DNA of 64,000 nt from Lactiplantibacillus modestisalitolerans (GTDB lineage: Bacteria; Bacillota; Bacilli; Lactobacillales; Lactobacillaceae). Shown one piece after another: positions 23,087 through 32,202 of this stretch. Location of the stretch: assembly GCF_005405425.1 (NCBI RefSeq), contig NZ_BJEA01000007.1, positions 1 through 64,000 on the forward strand. Reading direction: 5' to 3'. The number at the start of each line of letters is the position of its first letter. The stretch's first letter is position 1. Under the pieces are notes generated by a model that had not been told where the DNA came from, made no database searches, and saw nothing but the letters and a program-made list of their open reading frames with translations. Position numbers and translations under genes: made by a program.

Positions 23087-24208
23087 TTAGTTATTTGGTT
23101 GGTAATCTTCATCAATGATCAAAACTGGCTTGATGGTCTTCCCACTAACCGAGTCCGCATTCGCTTGATTAATTTCATCAAACTTGTAGAACTTTTCGGT
23201 CTTTTCAAATGGGAACATCCCGTGTTGATAAAAGTCGATTAACCGCGGAACGTCCACTTGTGGAATTGAATCCCCCATGTTGACCCCGATGACCTTCTTG
23301 TCATCCACACACAGGTCGTTCCACGAACTGATCGTAATATTTTTAGCCGTAACCGCAATCAACGCAGCCGTCCCACCTTGAGCCAACGCGTGGATCGCAG
23401 AAACCATGACTGGTTCGACCCCGGTCGTATCAACGGTAAAGTCGACACCATAGCCGTTCGTCAATTTCTTGATGGCTGCGACCGGATCTTCGGTCTTACT
23501 GTTAATGGTGTGGGTCGCGCCTAATTCCTTCGCTAATTCCAGCCGGGAATCCACGATATCCACGGCAATGACTTCAGTACAGCCAGAAATCTTCCCAGCC
23601 ATCATCGCAGCTAAACCAACCGCACCAGTCCCAAAGACGGCAATCGTTTGGCCTGGGCGCGGTTGAAGCGTATTTAACACCGTCCCACTCCCCGTAACGT
23701 AGCCACAACCAAGCGGTCCTAAGCGCCGCAAATCCAAATCCTTCGGCACTTTAACGGCGTTCCGTTGGTCAACGACCGTGTGGGTTGTGAAGGAAGATTG
23801 GTCGAACATGTCACTGACGTGGTTGCCATTTTCAGTGAAGTGGTCCGAACCATCTGGCCGGGTGCCACTCAAGTTGTAATCCGCGTAGTTCCGGCACTTA
23901 GTTGGCATTCCCTTCAAACAGTTGTCACAAGTGCCGTCCGCATAAAAGGACATGACGATGTGGTCGCCCACCTTAAAATTAGTTACTTCCGCACCGACTT
24001 TTTCAACGATTCCGGAGCCTTCGTGACCCAGAATAACGGGGTAACCGAGTGAGGCATCCCCTTTGCGAATCGCTTCGTCGGAGTGGCAAATCCCAGTCGC
24101 AACCATTTTAACTTGCAAATCGGTTGGGCCCATATCAGCTAATTCAATATCATCTTTAATCACAAACGGATCGTTAACTTTATCAACGACAGCAGCTTTA
24201 ATTTTCAT
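23087..24208 (-). CDS. Zinc-dependent alcohol dehydrogenase, medium chain (aryl-alcohol/class III-like)
   Basis: 373 aa; start at the second of two ATGs (SD GAGGG, spacing 8). Catalytic zinc ligands are in GICHSD and GHEGSG with the third in GPLGCGYVTG. NAD-binding motif GTGAVGLAAMM. The structural-zinc lobe reads DGTCDNCLKGMPTKC: three cysteines remain and the first position is Asp, so the structural site is altered. A Rex-like site upstream suggests induction when NADH is high, fitting a role in reducing aldehydes to regenerate NAD+. Confidence 0.88.
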   Translation of the reverse strand: MKIKAAVVDKVNDPFVIKDDIELADMGPTDLQVKMVATGICHSDEAIRKGDASLGYPVILGHEGSGIVEKVGAEVTNFKVGDHIVMSFYADGTCDNCLKGMPTKCRNYADYNLSGTRPDGSDHFTENGNHVSDMFDQSSFTTHTVVDQRNAVKVPKDLDLRRLGPLGCGYVTGSGTVLNTLQPRPGQTIAVFGTGAVGLAAMMAGKISGCTEVIAVDIVDSRLELAKELGATHTINSKTEDPVAAIKKLTNGYGVDFTVDTTGVEPVMVSAIHALAQGGTAALIAVTAKNITISSWNDLCVDDKKVIGVNMGDSIPQVDVPRLIDFYQHGMFPFEKTEKFYKFDEINQANADSVSGKTIKPVLIIDEDYQPNN

Positions 24209-24262
24209 CATAAATCCCTCATTTCAACGTTTATTTAGTATGTAAACCGCTTACAGTTCACA

Positions 24263-24280
24263 TTGTGACACAGCACACAA
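24263..24280. promoter_or_regulatory. Rex-like operator upstream of alcohol dehydrogenase
   Basis: TTGTGACACAGCACACAA has the 18-bp size and TTGTG/CACAA arms of the redox repressor Rex site. It lies 55 bp before the start codon. A second inverted repeat, TGTAA-accgc-TTACA (24241-24255), resembles a cre with one extra base. No separate gene is present in 24209-24499. Confidence 0.5.
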
Positions 24281-24436
24281 AGTGATTCAAGGGGTGCGCC
24301 GGGTAACCGGTTTCCGGTTAAATCCTTACGCTAACAAGGGATGCCGGTTTTTGTCCTGTAAATTTGTTACTAATTGTCTGTAAAATTGACCGTACTTTTT
24401 TCATTGCATGGCAAGAATTGAACATTACAGAACAGT

Positions 24437-24473
24437 AAAAAGCTGGGTTTGCGCGTAATGCGTAACCCAGCTT
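24437..24473 (-). terminator. Terminator of copper operon
   Basis: AAGCTGGGTT and AACCCAGCTT form a 10-bp helix with a 14-nt loop containing GCG; T run on the minus strand. Confidence 0.8.
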
Positions 24474-24499
24474 CAATTTATAATTACTACCAGTCCGCT

Positions 24500-26425
24500 T
24501 TATGCCAACTTCGGCCGGCTCGTAATTTTAGCCTTATTCAACAAGACGGAACTCGTCACAACCGACAAGGAACTGAACGCCATGGCTAGCCCGGCTAATT
24601 CTGGGCTGAGGCTCAACCCAATTGAGAAGAAGACCCCGGCCGCTACCGGAATTCCCAGGACGTTATAGATGAAGGCCCAGAACAAGTTCAACTTAATCCG
24701 GTTAAACGTCTTGCGACTCAACGCTAAGGCACGATCCACGTCGCGGAGGTCGTTCTTAACGAGCACGATTCCCCCAGCATCAATCGCAACGTCGGTCCCA
24801 GAACCCATCGCGATTCCCACGTCTGCAACCGTCAAGGCCGGTGCGTCGTTGATCCCATCACCAACAAACGCAACCTTACCATCAGCCTGCAACGCTTGAA
24901 CGTGATCGGCCTTATCGCCAGGTAGCACGTCGGCAATGACTTCGTCGATGCCAACTTGATTCGCAATCGCTTGGGCGACCCGCTCGTTATCACCGGTTAA
25001 CATGACGGTCTTTAAACCGCGGGCCTTTAAGTCGGCAATCGCTTGCTTGGAAGTCGCTTTCGGTTCGTCTTGAATGGCAATTAATCCGATAACTTCTTGA
25101 TCAACCCCCACGTAAACCACCGTTTTAGCGGCCGCTTGGAGGTCGGCGGCTTGTTGTTGTAACGCTGGACTAACCGTTAAGTCGGCGGCCAATTTTTGGT
25201 TCCCAACGAGGGCGTGTTGCCCAGCCACCGTTGCTTCGACTCCCTTACCTTCAATGGCGTGGAAATCCGTTACGGGGCCCGCTTCAATTTGGTCCGCCTG
25301 CGCCCGCTTTAAAATGGCGGTCGCCAAGGGGTGTTCGGAAGATTCTTCTAGGCCAGCGGCAACCGCTAAGACCCGGGATTGGTTCCCAACCACGTCCGTT
25401 ACCCGCGGTTGACCGACCGTGATCGTCCCGGTTTTATCAAAGACGACCGTTTTAACGTCATTAACGGCTTCTAGGACTTCACCGTTCTTAATTAAAATAC
25501 CCATCTTGGCACCCCGGCCCGTTCCAACCATTAAAGCGGTAGGAGTCGCTAACCCAAGGGCACACGGACAAGCAATCACAACGACCGCTACCGCGAAAAT
25601 CAGGGCTTGTGCTAAACTGGCACTCAGGAAAACGTACCAAACTAAGAAGGTGGCAATCGCCAACATCATCACGACCGGCACAAAGATGTCGGAGACCTTA
25701 TCCGTCAGTTTTTGGATTGGAGCGTGACTGTTTTGCGCCTTCTTCACTAGTTCCACAATTTGGGCCAACATGGTGTCGCCACCGACTTTGCTGGCCTTGA
25801 ATACGAAGGTGCCGTCACTGTTAATGGTTGCGCCAATCACCGCGTCACTGGTCTTTTTTGCCACCGGCATACTTTCCCCGGTCACCATGGATTCATCGAC
25901 CGTGGAATGTCCTTCCACGATCACCCCGTCGACCGGGATTTTTTGACCAGGCTTTACCCGGACTAAATCGCCCGCGACCACTTCGTCGATCGGCAACTGG
26001 ACGTACTGCCCGTCACGATAAACTTCTGCGTGCTTGGCTTGCAAGTTGACTAATTTTTCAACCGCGTTGGAGGCGTTGTTACGCATCCGTTCTTCGAAAA
26101 CCTGGCCTAACAAAACGAAGGTCGTTACGAAAGCCGCACTTTCGAAGAAGACCGCTTGGTTGGTCACCATCGCGTAAATACTATACAGGTAGGCCGTGGC
26201 CGTCCCAACGGCGACCAGCGTATCCATATTAGAATGGTGCTTTTTAAAGGAAGCCCAGGCACTTTGAACGAACGGTCCCGCGGAGATCACCATAATAATC
26301 GTGGTTAAAACTAACTGCGTCCAGGCGCCCCCTGGCAACATCCAGCCGAATGGCATTAGCAGCATGTTTGCCAACATCGGCAAGGATAGGATTAATGAAA
26401 TCCAAAACCGCTTGCTAATACTCAT
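24500..26425 (-). CDS. Copper-translocating P1B-type ATPase
   Basis: 641 aa from ATG 26425, which overlaps the upstream stop by 4 bp. It has no N-terminal metal-binding domain. Membrane CPC motif (C286-P-C288), phosphorylated D330 in DKTGT, TGES actuator motif, SEHPLA histidine-proline motif and [10 protein letters not shown] hinge. CopA/CopB-type Cu export. The cytosolic cupredoxin encoded just upstream could hand copper to it in place of the missing metal-binding domain; that coupling is inferred from gene order. Confidence 0.93.
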   Translation of the reverse strand: MSISKRFWISLILSLPMLANMLLMPFGWMLPGGAWTQLVLTTIIMVISAGPFVQSAWASFKKHHSNMDTLVAVGTATAYLYSIYAMVTNQAVFFESAAFVTTFVLLGQVFEERMRNNASNAVEKLVNLQAKHAEVYRDGQYVQLPIDEVVAGDLVRVKPGQKIPVDGVIVEGHSTVDESMVTGESMPVAKKTSDAVIGATINSDGTFVFKASKVGGDTMLAQIVELVKKAQNSHAPIQKLTDKVSDIFVPVVMMLAIATFLVWYVFLSASLAQALIFAVAVVVIACPCALGLATPTALMVGTGRGAKMGILIKNGEVLEAVNDVKTVVFDKTGTITVGQPRVTDVVGNQSRVLAVAAGLEESSEHPLATAILKRAQADQIEAGPVTDFHAIEGKGVEATVAGQHALVGNQKLAADLTVSPALQQQAADLQAAAKTVVYVGVDQEVIGLIAIQDEPKATSKQAIADLKARGLKTVMLTGDNERVAQAIANQVGIDEVIADVLPGDKADHVQALQADGKVAFVGDGINDAPALTVADVGIAMGSGTDVAIDAGGIVLVKNDLRDVDRALALSRKTFNRIKLNLFWAFIYNVLGIPVAAGVFFSIGLSLSPELAGLAMAFSSLSVVTSSVLLNKAKITSRPKLA

Positions 26426-26688
26426 TTGATCACGACCTTTCCGTGGAACATGTCCATGCCACAACTATAGGTAAACGTCCCCGCTTGATCAGTTGGAATT
26501 GAGATCGTTTGGGGCTGGTTCAGTGGTAAAGCGCGCTTAAACGCTAATTCATCGGATTGCACCACGTCCAAGCAACCGGCCGCGTTCGTCCGGTTAAAGG
26601 TTAATTCGGCCGGAACCCCCCGTTTCAAAGTTACTTCAGCTGGTGAATAGCCACCGTTTACGTCAATGTTTACTTGCTGGTTTGTCAT
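26422..26688 (-). CDS. Cytosolic cupredoxin-like copper-binding protein
   Basis: 88 aa with no signal peptide or membrane segment, SD AGGAGG. It is a bare Cupredoxin_1-type domain: [20 protein letters not shown], then Cys in AAGCLDVV, and [14 protein letters not shown], giving Cys, Met and His ligands. Nearly colinear with the membrane-anchored paralogue at 26703. Probably a copper carrier or buffer feeding the ATPase. Middle gene of the copper operon. Confidence 0.8.
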   Translation of the reverse strand: MTNQQVNIDVNGGYSPAEVTLKRGVPAELTFNRTNAAGCLDVVQSDELAFKRALPLNQPQTISIPTDQAGTFTYSCGMDMFHGKVVIK

Positions 26689-26702
26689 AATTAAAGTTCC
26701 TC

Positions 26703-27074
26703 CTACTTAATCGTTAATTTGCCGTGAAACATATCCATGCCGCAAGCCCATTGGTATTCGCCAGCCTTGCTGGTATCAATGCGAATCGCTTGCTTTTGAT
26801 CCTTCGGTAACGCCTGATTAATCCCAAAATCGCTAAACACAACGCGATCCAAACAGCTCGATGCGTCCTTACGGGTAAAGTTTAAAACCGCCGGGACGCC
26901 CTTTTTCAAGACGACGTTTTCTGGTGAGTAGCCCCCATTAACTTCGATGTTGATTTGTTGTTCGGCACCAACGCTGTCCGCGCTGACCGCTTCAACGTTA
27001 TGTTTACCAAAGAACCACCACGCAATTAACCCAATGATTGCTAACCCAATAATTAACACAATAATTTTAACCAT
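26703..27074 (-). CDS. Membrane-anchored cupredoxin-like protein
   Basis: 123 aa: one N-terminal membrane helix (about residues 3-22) and a cupredoxin domain with [21 protein letters not shown] ligand motifs. The core is the same as that of the 88-aa paralogue downstream, so the pair arose by duplication. It would bind copper at the outer face of the membrane. First gene of the operon, about 30 bp downstream of the nearest cop box. Confidence 0.8.
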   Translation of the reverse strand: MVKIIVLIIGLAIIGLIAWWFFGKHNVEAVSADSVGAEQQINIEVNGGYSPENVVLKKGVPAVLNFTRKDASSCLDRVVFSDFGINQALPKDQKQAIRIDTSKAGEYQWACGMDMFHGKLTIK

Positions 27075-27105
27075 CTCAAATTCCTCCAGCCTTATTCGTT
27101 TCGTT

Positions 27106-27154
27106 TACATCTGTAATCAACAAATACATCTTACCGCCATCGTTTACACTTGTC
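27106..27154. promoter_or_regulatory. Two CopY-type cop boxes
   Basis: TACATCTGTA (27106-27115) is a perfect TACANNTGTA cop box; TACACTTGTC (27145-27154) is a second with one mismatch. Their centres lie 39 bp apart, upstream of the copper operon. A CopY repressor would release them when copper is high; copY is not in the window. Confidence 0.75.
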
Positions 27155-27166
27155 AACGATAAGTGC

Positions 27167-27194
27167 AAAAAAAATAATCGGTCCAACCCGATTA
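27167..27194 (-). terminator. Terminator of the 81-aa protein gene
   Basis: TAATCGG and CCGATTA pair around a 6-nt loop, then eight T on the minus strand. It separates the 27208 gene from the copper operon. Confidence 0.8.
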
Positions 27195-27207
27195 CGTGCG
27201 GTGCAAC

Positions 27208-27453
27208 TTATTCAACTGGGACGGCCTTTAAACTAATAGCCGCCCCGTTATTACTGAGGTACAGCGCGTTATGATCAAAGTCGCGCCCTAATTTACGTTC
27301 CGCGATTAATTGTTCGTAGTCCGCGCCGAATAACGTTTGCGCGCATTGCTGAAAAACGGCTTCGGCGTGCGCCTTTTCGCGAACAGCGTGCGTTTCGATT
27401 TCACCATTAATTCGAATAAGATTAATGATCCAAATATTTACCATCGTTTTCAA
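27208..27453 (-). CDS. Small hypothetical protein
   Basis: 81 aa. The TTG at 27453 has a good SD (AGGAGG, 6 nt); the in-frame ATG nine bases on is too far. Not recognised. Mixed alpha/beta composition: a hydrophobic start (VNIWIINLIRINGEIETH), a central charged helix with AHAEAVFQQCAQTLFGADY, and a C-terminal strand pair. No signal peptide. Its own terminator (27167-27194) marks it as an independent transcript. Confidence 0.55.
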   Translation of the reverse strand: MKTMVNIWIINLIRINGEIETHAVREKAHAEAVFQQCAQTLFGADYEQLIAERKLGRDFDHNALYLSNNGAAISLKAVPVE

Positions 27454-27657
27454 TGTCTTCCTCCATCATTCCGTTACCATGAGCTACGCCGGTTGCCATC
27501 AAGGGCGTTAACTAGTCACCCTGTAAAAAAGTGAGTGAACTAAGCATACTGCATTTCCCCCTAAATAAAAACGGTTATGTTTAAATATTTTGTCATAATT
27601 TGCGAAATTTGCAACTCATTTTACTCAAATTTCGTCATTTTTTGTCATCAGCCAATT

Positions 27658-27695
27658 AAAAAAAGGAATTTGAACCGCAACCGATTCAAATTCCT
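27658..27695 (-). terminator. Terminator of WxL cluster
   Basis: AGGAATTTGAA and TTCAAATTCCT form an 11-bp helix with a GC-containing loop; seven T follow on the minus strand. 8 bp beyond the DUF916 protein stop. Confidence 0.85.
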
Positions 27696-27703
27696 AATTA
27701 AGG

Positions 27704-28750
27704 CTATTGTTGTTTCTGTTCTTCTAGTTCACGTTCTAGCGCTTTGATTTTCCGTTGCTTGCGGTAAATGTACCACGCTAAGAGTAATAGGAGGAGTAAG
27801 ATTAGCAAGCCAATCCCGATCCAGAGCCACCAGTTGACCTGATGATCAATGACCGCGTTTTGATTCAACTTTTGCGCTTGCTTACCCGTAATGACGAAGT
27901 TTTTCGTGAATTCCCAGTGCTGCTTCTTGGAGTCTACGGTTAGTTTCGCCGTGTACTTACCCGGCTTTAAGGCTTCGTTACCCACTTTAAGTGGGAGCTG
28001 GTAAACCGAATTCGGCGCCATCTGCCCGTTTTGCTTTTTCTCTTGATACAGGACCTTGTGACCACCCCGGTGATAAATCTTCACGTTTGTTTGTACCTTA
28101 TTAAGAAAGGCCGCGGTGCGGTTTTGAAGCGCTAACGTGATTTCATTATAGCCGTTTTGCTGGCTGCCCTTAACGGTTCCCAGCGTGAGGTGGTTCTTCT
28201 TTAAGTCGTGACTACCGTGGAGGACGGTTGCCACCGTGTACGAGTACTGGTTTTTAACGGCCGCTTCCTGTTTGGTTTGCGTCTGATCGGTTTTTTTCAA
28301 AAAGGTCAGGCCCCCGACAACGACCCCCGGGTACTGCTTAGCGGGCATCTTAATCTTAAAATTGACCAGGCGGTTTTCGCCCTTTTTAAGCTTAAGCGTC
28401 GGTTGCTTCGTCGTTACCAAATCGGCAAAGTCCGCCGGTAAGTTAATACTCTTATTTTCTTCAAGGGGCTTGTATTCAACGGCGCCATTAATGTTGGTAG
28501 TGGCCCGCACCTGCGAAACGTGAACGGTGATGGCGTGCCCACTCGTGTTTTTTACCACGACGCCCACGGTTTGTTCCTGCTTCGGGTCGAGCTTTAAATC
28601 AAAGTAGGGCACCGACTGATCAACTTGATTCTTAGGTAGCTGCGGTGCGACCGTGAAGCCGACCGTGTTGGCCGACGCCTGCGTCGTGACCAGCAACCCC
28701 AAAAGGCTAATTAATAGAACCAATCCCGTTCGAATCCATTGTTTGATCAT
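27704..28750 (-). CDS. DUF916/DUF3324 membrane-anchored WxL-partner protein
   Basis: 348 aa: signal peptide cleaved near TQASA-NTVGF, extracellular beta domains (DUF916 with VGFTVAPQLPKNQ, PYFDLKLDPKQEQTV; then DUF3324), one C-terminal membrane helix (about 312-332) and a charged cytoplasmic tail KQRKIKALERELEEQKQQ. Such proteins sit beside WxL proteins in csc clusters and are thought to bind both peptidoglycan and WxL domains. Its start is 20 bp after the WxL gene at 28771; same operon. Confidence 0.88.
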   Translation of the reverse strand: MIKQWIRTGLVLLISLLGLLVTTQASANTVGFTVAPQLPKNQVDQSVPYFDLKLDPKQEQTVGVVVKNTSGHAITVHVSQVRATTNINGAVEYKPLEENKSINLPADFADLVTTKQPTLKLKKGENRLVNFKIKMPAKQYPGVVVGGLTFLKKTDQTQTKQEAAVKNQYSYTVATVLHGSHDLKKNHLTLGTVKGSQQNGYNEITLALQNRTAAFLNKVQTNVKIYHRGGHKVLYQEKKQNGQMAPNSVYQLPLKVGNEALKPGKYTAKLTVDSKKQHWEFTKNFVITGKQAQKLNQNAVIDHQVNWWLWIGIGLLILLLLLLLAWYIYRKQRKIKALERELEEQKQQ

Positions 28751-28770
28751 GCCGATGTCCTCCTCAAAAT

Positions 28771-29403
28771 TTATTCGTTAGCTGGCGTTGCTGCTAATTC
28801 CCAAGTTAAAGTTGTTGAATAGTCCGTGGCAACCCGGGCTGATTTAGTTGGAACGTTTAGGCGACTACCGATGATGCTAGCCGTCGAAGTCCCGTTCCCC
28901 TTACCGTTGTCTGCACTCATTAAGACTTGGGACGGTCCGTTTTGCACGGTACCATCGCTCCCCTTCGTCCCCGGTGTTAATGCCAACTCGTCGGTAACCG
29001 TTGGTGCTAAATCACCAATTGAAGATGATTCATCACCAAGAAAATCACTTTGTAACGTAATGACTGCATTTTCAAGTTCCTGGCCGTCGCCCGTGTGGAA
29101 CTGTTGTCCCTGAGCCACACTCAAACTCCAGCCAGTTGGGTTTCCCCGTAAGTCTTGAACCGCAACCTTGGCTTTGCCATTCGTATTGTTGTAAACACCA
29201 GCATCGCTCTTACTGATTTGGTGACTATCAAACTCCAGGTCTGCACTTTCAATCGCGGTATTACCATTATCAATGTTGATATCCCCACCCGTAAAAGCGA
29301 CGTGGCCGTTAGAAGTTTGTGGGTCGTCGGCAGCGCTTGCATTAATCGCCGCACCTGCAAGCAATGATACCGAAAGCATTAATCCTAAAAGTGTTTTTTT
29401 CAT
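28771..29403 (-). CDS. WxL-domain surface protein, short
   Basis: 210 aa from ATG 29403 (SD AAAGGGG). Signal peptide (MKKTLLGLMLSVSLLAG, cleaved near ASA-AD). The rest is a WxL domain: first motif GWSLSV and distal motif TTLTWELAATP. WxL domains bind the cell wall non-covalently. A simple wall-associated protein typical of csc clusters, co-transcribed with the DUF916 partner. Confidence 0.88.
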   Translation of the reverse strand: MKKTLLGLMLSVSLLAGAAINASAADDPQTSNGHVAFTGGDINIDNGNTAIESADLEFDSHQISKSDAGVYNNTNGKAKVAVQDLRGNPTGWSLSVAQGQQFHTGDGQELENAVITLQSDFLGDESSSIGDLAPTVTDELALTPGTKGSDGTVQNGPSQVLMSADNGKGNGTSTASIIGSRLNVPTKSARVATDYSTTLTWELAATPANE

Positions 29404-29507
29404 GGTGAGTTCCCCTTTTCTTTTTATGTCGTTCACATTGTTGTCAAGCCGTTCGCTAACCGTCTTAACCAACCGTGCTCAGCTGAAATTCACGATCAAT
29501 TATCACC

Positions 29508-29590
29508 TATCCCATTATTCTGATGGGATAAGTTTATCTGGTCAGCAGTAACCTGAAATCATTTCCTACTGGGAAGTGATTAATCAGGTT
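29508..29590 (-). promoter_or_regulatory. Two stable hairpins in the leader of the short WxL gene
   Basis: TATCCCAT/ATGGGATA (29508-29530) and a long hairpin at 29550-29590 with arms AACCTGA, ATCA, TTCC matched by GGAA, TGAT, TCAGGTT. Neither has a T run on the coding strand, so they look like leader or processing structures rather than terminators. A weak terminator for the 29741 gene may lie at 29699-29716. Confidence 0.4.
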
Positions 29591-29740
29591 AGTTAACCTC
29601 TTGCACTATAAACATACACAATCATATCTTATGATGCAATTACCTGCACTCGCTTTTTTATAAAATAAATTATTATTCGATTCGTTTTCTCGTAAAAAAC
29701 GCGCGGAGACGCCTTTTCTAGTTAAGCTGAACTGGTCAGT

Positions 29741-31450
29741 TTAATTGGTTGGCGTCAGTTCGACCGTCCAAGTCAACGTCGCTTGATAGTTATCGGCCAT
29801 GGCGCTTCCACCAGGTACTTCTAGGTACAGTCCTTCCCCGGTGCCATCGCCCCAGTTTGCCGCCACGTCGACAGTGGCTTTCGGATCAGTTGTTTTCGTA
29901 ATAATTGGCGTTGAAGCCTGCGTAATCACAGTCTGAGTCCCGGTCGCCGACTGATACTGTAAATTTGACCGGAGCGGTTGCCCGGACTTTTCCCCCGTGA
30001 ACGGGGTCGACAGTTGGGCGGATAGTTGCCAGCTTCCACTGCCATAATTGGTTACTTCCAACTTACCAGTCTTGGTTTGTAATGGATAAGTCTGGTTAAA
30101 GGCCGAAATTGGGTTGGAGCCAAAATCGAGTCCCTGTAAAGTGGCATCTAATTCCAGGGCCCCCGCATACACGTAGGTAACCGTAATAACCTGATTAGCT
30201 ACGTAGGTCCCCTTGGCGTTATCCGGCGTCTTAATCAGCGTGAAATGCGGTACCGTGGCTGCACTGGTGGTGTAGCTGGTTCCATCCGTTCCCGTCATGA
30301 CTTGCTGATCCGCAATCTCATTATTGGCCTGATCAACGTACTTGACGAGCACCTGCGCGCCCTTCGACCAGTAGTAATCGCCGGCCATGGTAGCGCCGTC
30401 GTACTTAGCCATCAGGTCAGTGGAGCTGTATTGGTCCGCCTTGCCGGGAGTATACCAATAGCCGTTGTAGGTGCCGTCGTTCGGAACTGAAGGAATCCCG
30501 GTACTGGCAATTCTGGAATTAGCACCCAACTTAAGGTGGCTGAGATCGGTCGTACCAGCAAGCATCGACTTAATATTAGCATCAACTGGCACCTGCCAAT
30601 TTGATAGATCTAGATATGTTAAATCATTACAATTCATAAACATGAAAAACAAAACAGTCGCACTACTCATATCCCAGTTACTAACGTCCAAATTGCCCAA
30701 ATGATTACAATTATTGAACATCCCACTAGAATCTCGAACAGAGCTCATATCTGCCTGAGCAAAGTCTAATGAAGTCAAAGCTGCATCCATCCAAAACATA
30801 TTTTGAACACTAACAATACCTGAAAAATTAATATAATTAGAATTGGTAATTGTTGATACCGACCGTAAATCTGCAAACAAAAAGGCGTAGCTAGATCCCG
30901 CTGGAGCAGTAATTTGTCCATTAATGACAATTTTTTGAATCGTTGGTAAAGCAAGCCATGGTGACTGTCCACCTTTATCATTCTGATAATAATTTAATGA
31001 GTTTTCAAAAGAACCGCCACTCAACGTTAACGTCCGGTTTTCATATGTCCAATGAACTGTCCCTAAAGTACCAGAAGTATCCGTCGCTTTAATTTCTGTA
31101 TCTGCAGTGGTGACACTGCTCTCAGTCGCCGCCAACGCCCGACTCATCCGTGTCCGCGCCGGCTTAGTACTCGAACTAGTCTCCGTAGCCTTACTACTCT
31201 CCTGACTGCTACTTGAGCTTGTCTCTGCCGATGGCTCCGCCGAAGAATGACTTGCCGCCGAACTAGTGCTCGTTGCTAAGTCCGTTGCTTCAGAAACCTG
31301 GTTAAGGTCACTGCTGGCCTTCACCGCCGATGATGACGTGACCGTTGCTGGCTCGGTTGCGGCCATCACGGCTGGCACCGTTCCGCCCATCAAATATCCG
31401 CCTAATACGATGCTCAGTCCCACGCTGACTACCTTCAACCATTGCCGCAT
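29741..31450 (-). CDS. BspA-type repeat surface protein with MucBP-like and WxL-like domains
   Basis: 569 aa from ATG 31450 (SD GGAGG; an ATG three bases earlier is possible). Signal peptide, Ser/Thr-rich stretch (about 40-110), DUF285/BspA leucine-rich segment with YLDLSNWQVP, LDVSNWDMS and LDFAQADMS (about 130-330), a MucBP-like module (VKYVDQANNEIADQQVMTG, about 365-430) and a C-terminal WxL-like domain. Its first motif, SWQLSA, is standard; the distal one reads LTWTVEL, with Val where WxL has Leu. No LPxTG signal. Probably a wall-bound adhesin. Confidence 0.82.
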   Translation of the reverse strand: MRQWLKVVSVGLSIVLGGYLMGGTVPAVMAATEPATVTSSSAVKASSDLNQVSEATDLATSTSSAASHSSAEPSAETSSSSSQESSKATETSSSTKPARTRMSRALAATESSVTTADTEIKATDTSGTLGTVHWTYENRTLTLSGGSFENSLNYYQNDKGGQSPWLALPTIQKIVINGQITAPAGSSYAFLFADLRSVSTITNSNYINFSGIVSVQNMFWMDAALTSLDFAQADMSSVRDSSGMFNNCNHLGNLDVSNWDMSSATVLFFMFMNCNDLTYLDLSNWQVPVDANIKSMLAGTTDLSHLKLGANSRIASTGIPSVPNDGTYNGYWYTPGKADQYSSTDLMAKYDGATMAGDYYWSKGAQVLVKYVDQANNEIADQQVMTGTDGTSYTTSAATVPHFTLIKTPDNAKGTYVANQVITVTYVYAGALELDATLQGLDFGSNPISAFNQTYPLQTKTGKLEVTNYGSGSWQLSAQLSTPFTGEKSGQPLRSNLQYQSATGTQTVITQASTPIITKTTDPKATVDVAANWGDGTGEGLYLEVPGGSAMADNYQATLTWTVELTPTN

Positions 31451-31593
31451 CATTGTCACCTCCACTATTATTCGACCTGTACGTTATTAATTAATCATCT
31501 TAACCTTATGTATAAGTGCTATTATTTTAACAATAATGCTTAACACCGTCAACCATTAGACCCTAGTTAGCAATGAATTCCGTACAAAAGCAA

Positions 31594-31627
31594 ACAAGCG
31601 GCTATGACTTATGTCACAACCGCTTGT
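31594..31627 (-). terminator. Hairpin terminator beyond element B
   Basis: ACAAGCGG and CCGCTTGT pair, with an inner TGAC/GTCA helix, and a T-rich stretch follows on the minus strand. Before element B inserted it would have been a second terminator for the 32203 operon. Confidence 0.55.
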
Positions 31628-31646
31628 GCGTTTCCGAATGTTAATA

Positions 31647-32106
31647 GGCTCTGTATCAACCAGTGTTGATTTATATTTTATAGTTCTGTGATATATGGTG
31701 TTGATCTGCTAAGAAGGCTACCAATTCAATTTTCAATCAGTTTGTCGTAACTATCAAAATAAGCAAGATTACGTTAAATTTAATTTAGTAATCGTTCCGC
31801 GGAATCGTCTTCATTAATTGATATTTATTAAAATGTTGATTTAACAAGATTCCTATTGACAAGATGCAGAAAAGTAACCCGTGGAACTTAGTATAAAAAC
31901 CAGTCTAGCCAGTAGCGGGTGTAACCATGGCTCAACTGCGAAATTATTCTTGGCCGGAAGTGGGGTTCTTGCGGCTTAGAATAAGGCTCGAATTTGAGAT
32001 TGCGGGGCGGACTTTCCCCGTGAGCTCAAATCGATGCCCGCAGTGTTCCAGCCAACCGGTTACACCCGCTGCTGGCGGCAATTTCAACACCAATTGGTAC
32101 AGCGCC
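31647..32106 (+). mobile_element. MITE-like element B with exact 8-bp target duplication
   Basis: 460 bp bounded by TGTTAATA on both sides (31639-31646 and 32107-32114). Ends GGCTCTGTATCAACCAG and, on the complement, GGCGCTGTACCAATTGG both continue GTGTTGA: imperfect terminal inverted repeats of the ISL3 kind (from memory). A second copy of the left end (AGTTCTGTGATATATGG then TGTTGAT) lies 35 bp in, where element A begins, so B may have gained an extra end. No transposase frame. The structured core is at 31908-32076. Confidence 0.8.
31908..32076 (+). ncRNA. Structured element core, copy B
   Basis: 169 nt, close to copy A: P1 is identical, P2 ACTGCG/CGCAGT is identical, and the P3 hairpin is weakened by changes in its middle. 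The P4 tip differs (CGGGG/CCCCG in place of CTCAG/CTGAG). Both A and B have TATAAAA about 15 nt upstream of the core, but with no matching -35. Confidence 0.6.
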
Positions 32107-32127
32107 TGTTAATAGTCGAAACGTGCA

Positions 32128-32174
32128 CCAAAAGTCGGTTAGCTGGCTCCGATTACCAGCTAACCGACTTTTGG
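32128..32174 (-). terminator. Terminator of quinone reductase operon
   Basis: CCAAAAGTCGGTTAGCTGG (32128-32146) pairs perfectly with its complement at 32156-32174: a 19-bp helix. 28 bp beyond the stop of the 32203 gene. A CGAAACGTG fragment of the module repeat lies at 32117-32125, between this helix and element B. Confidence 0.7.
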
Positions 32175-32202
32175 CACACTCTCCACATCTGCTTAATTAT
32201 CT

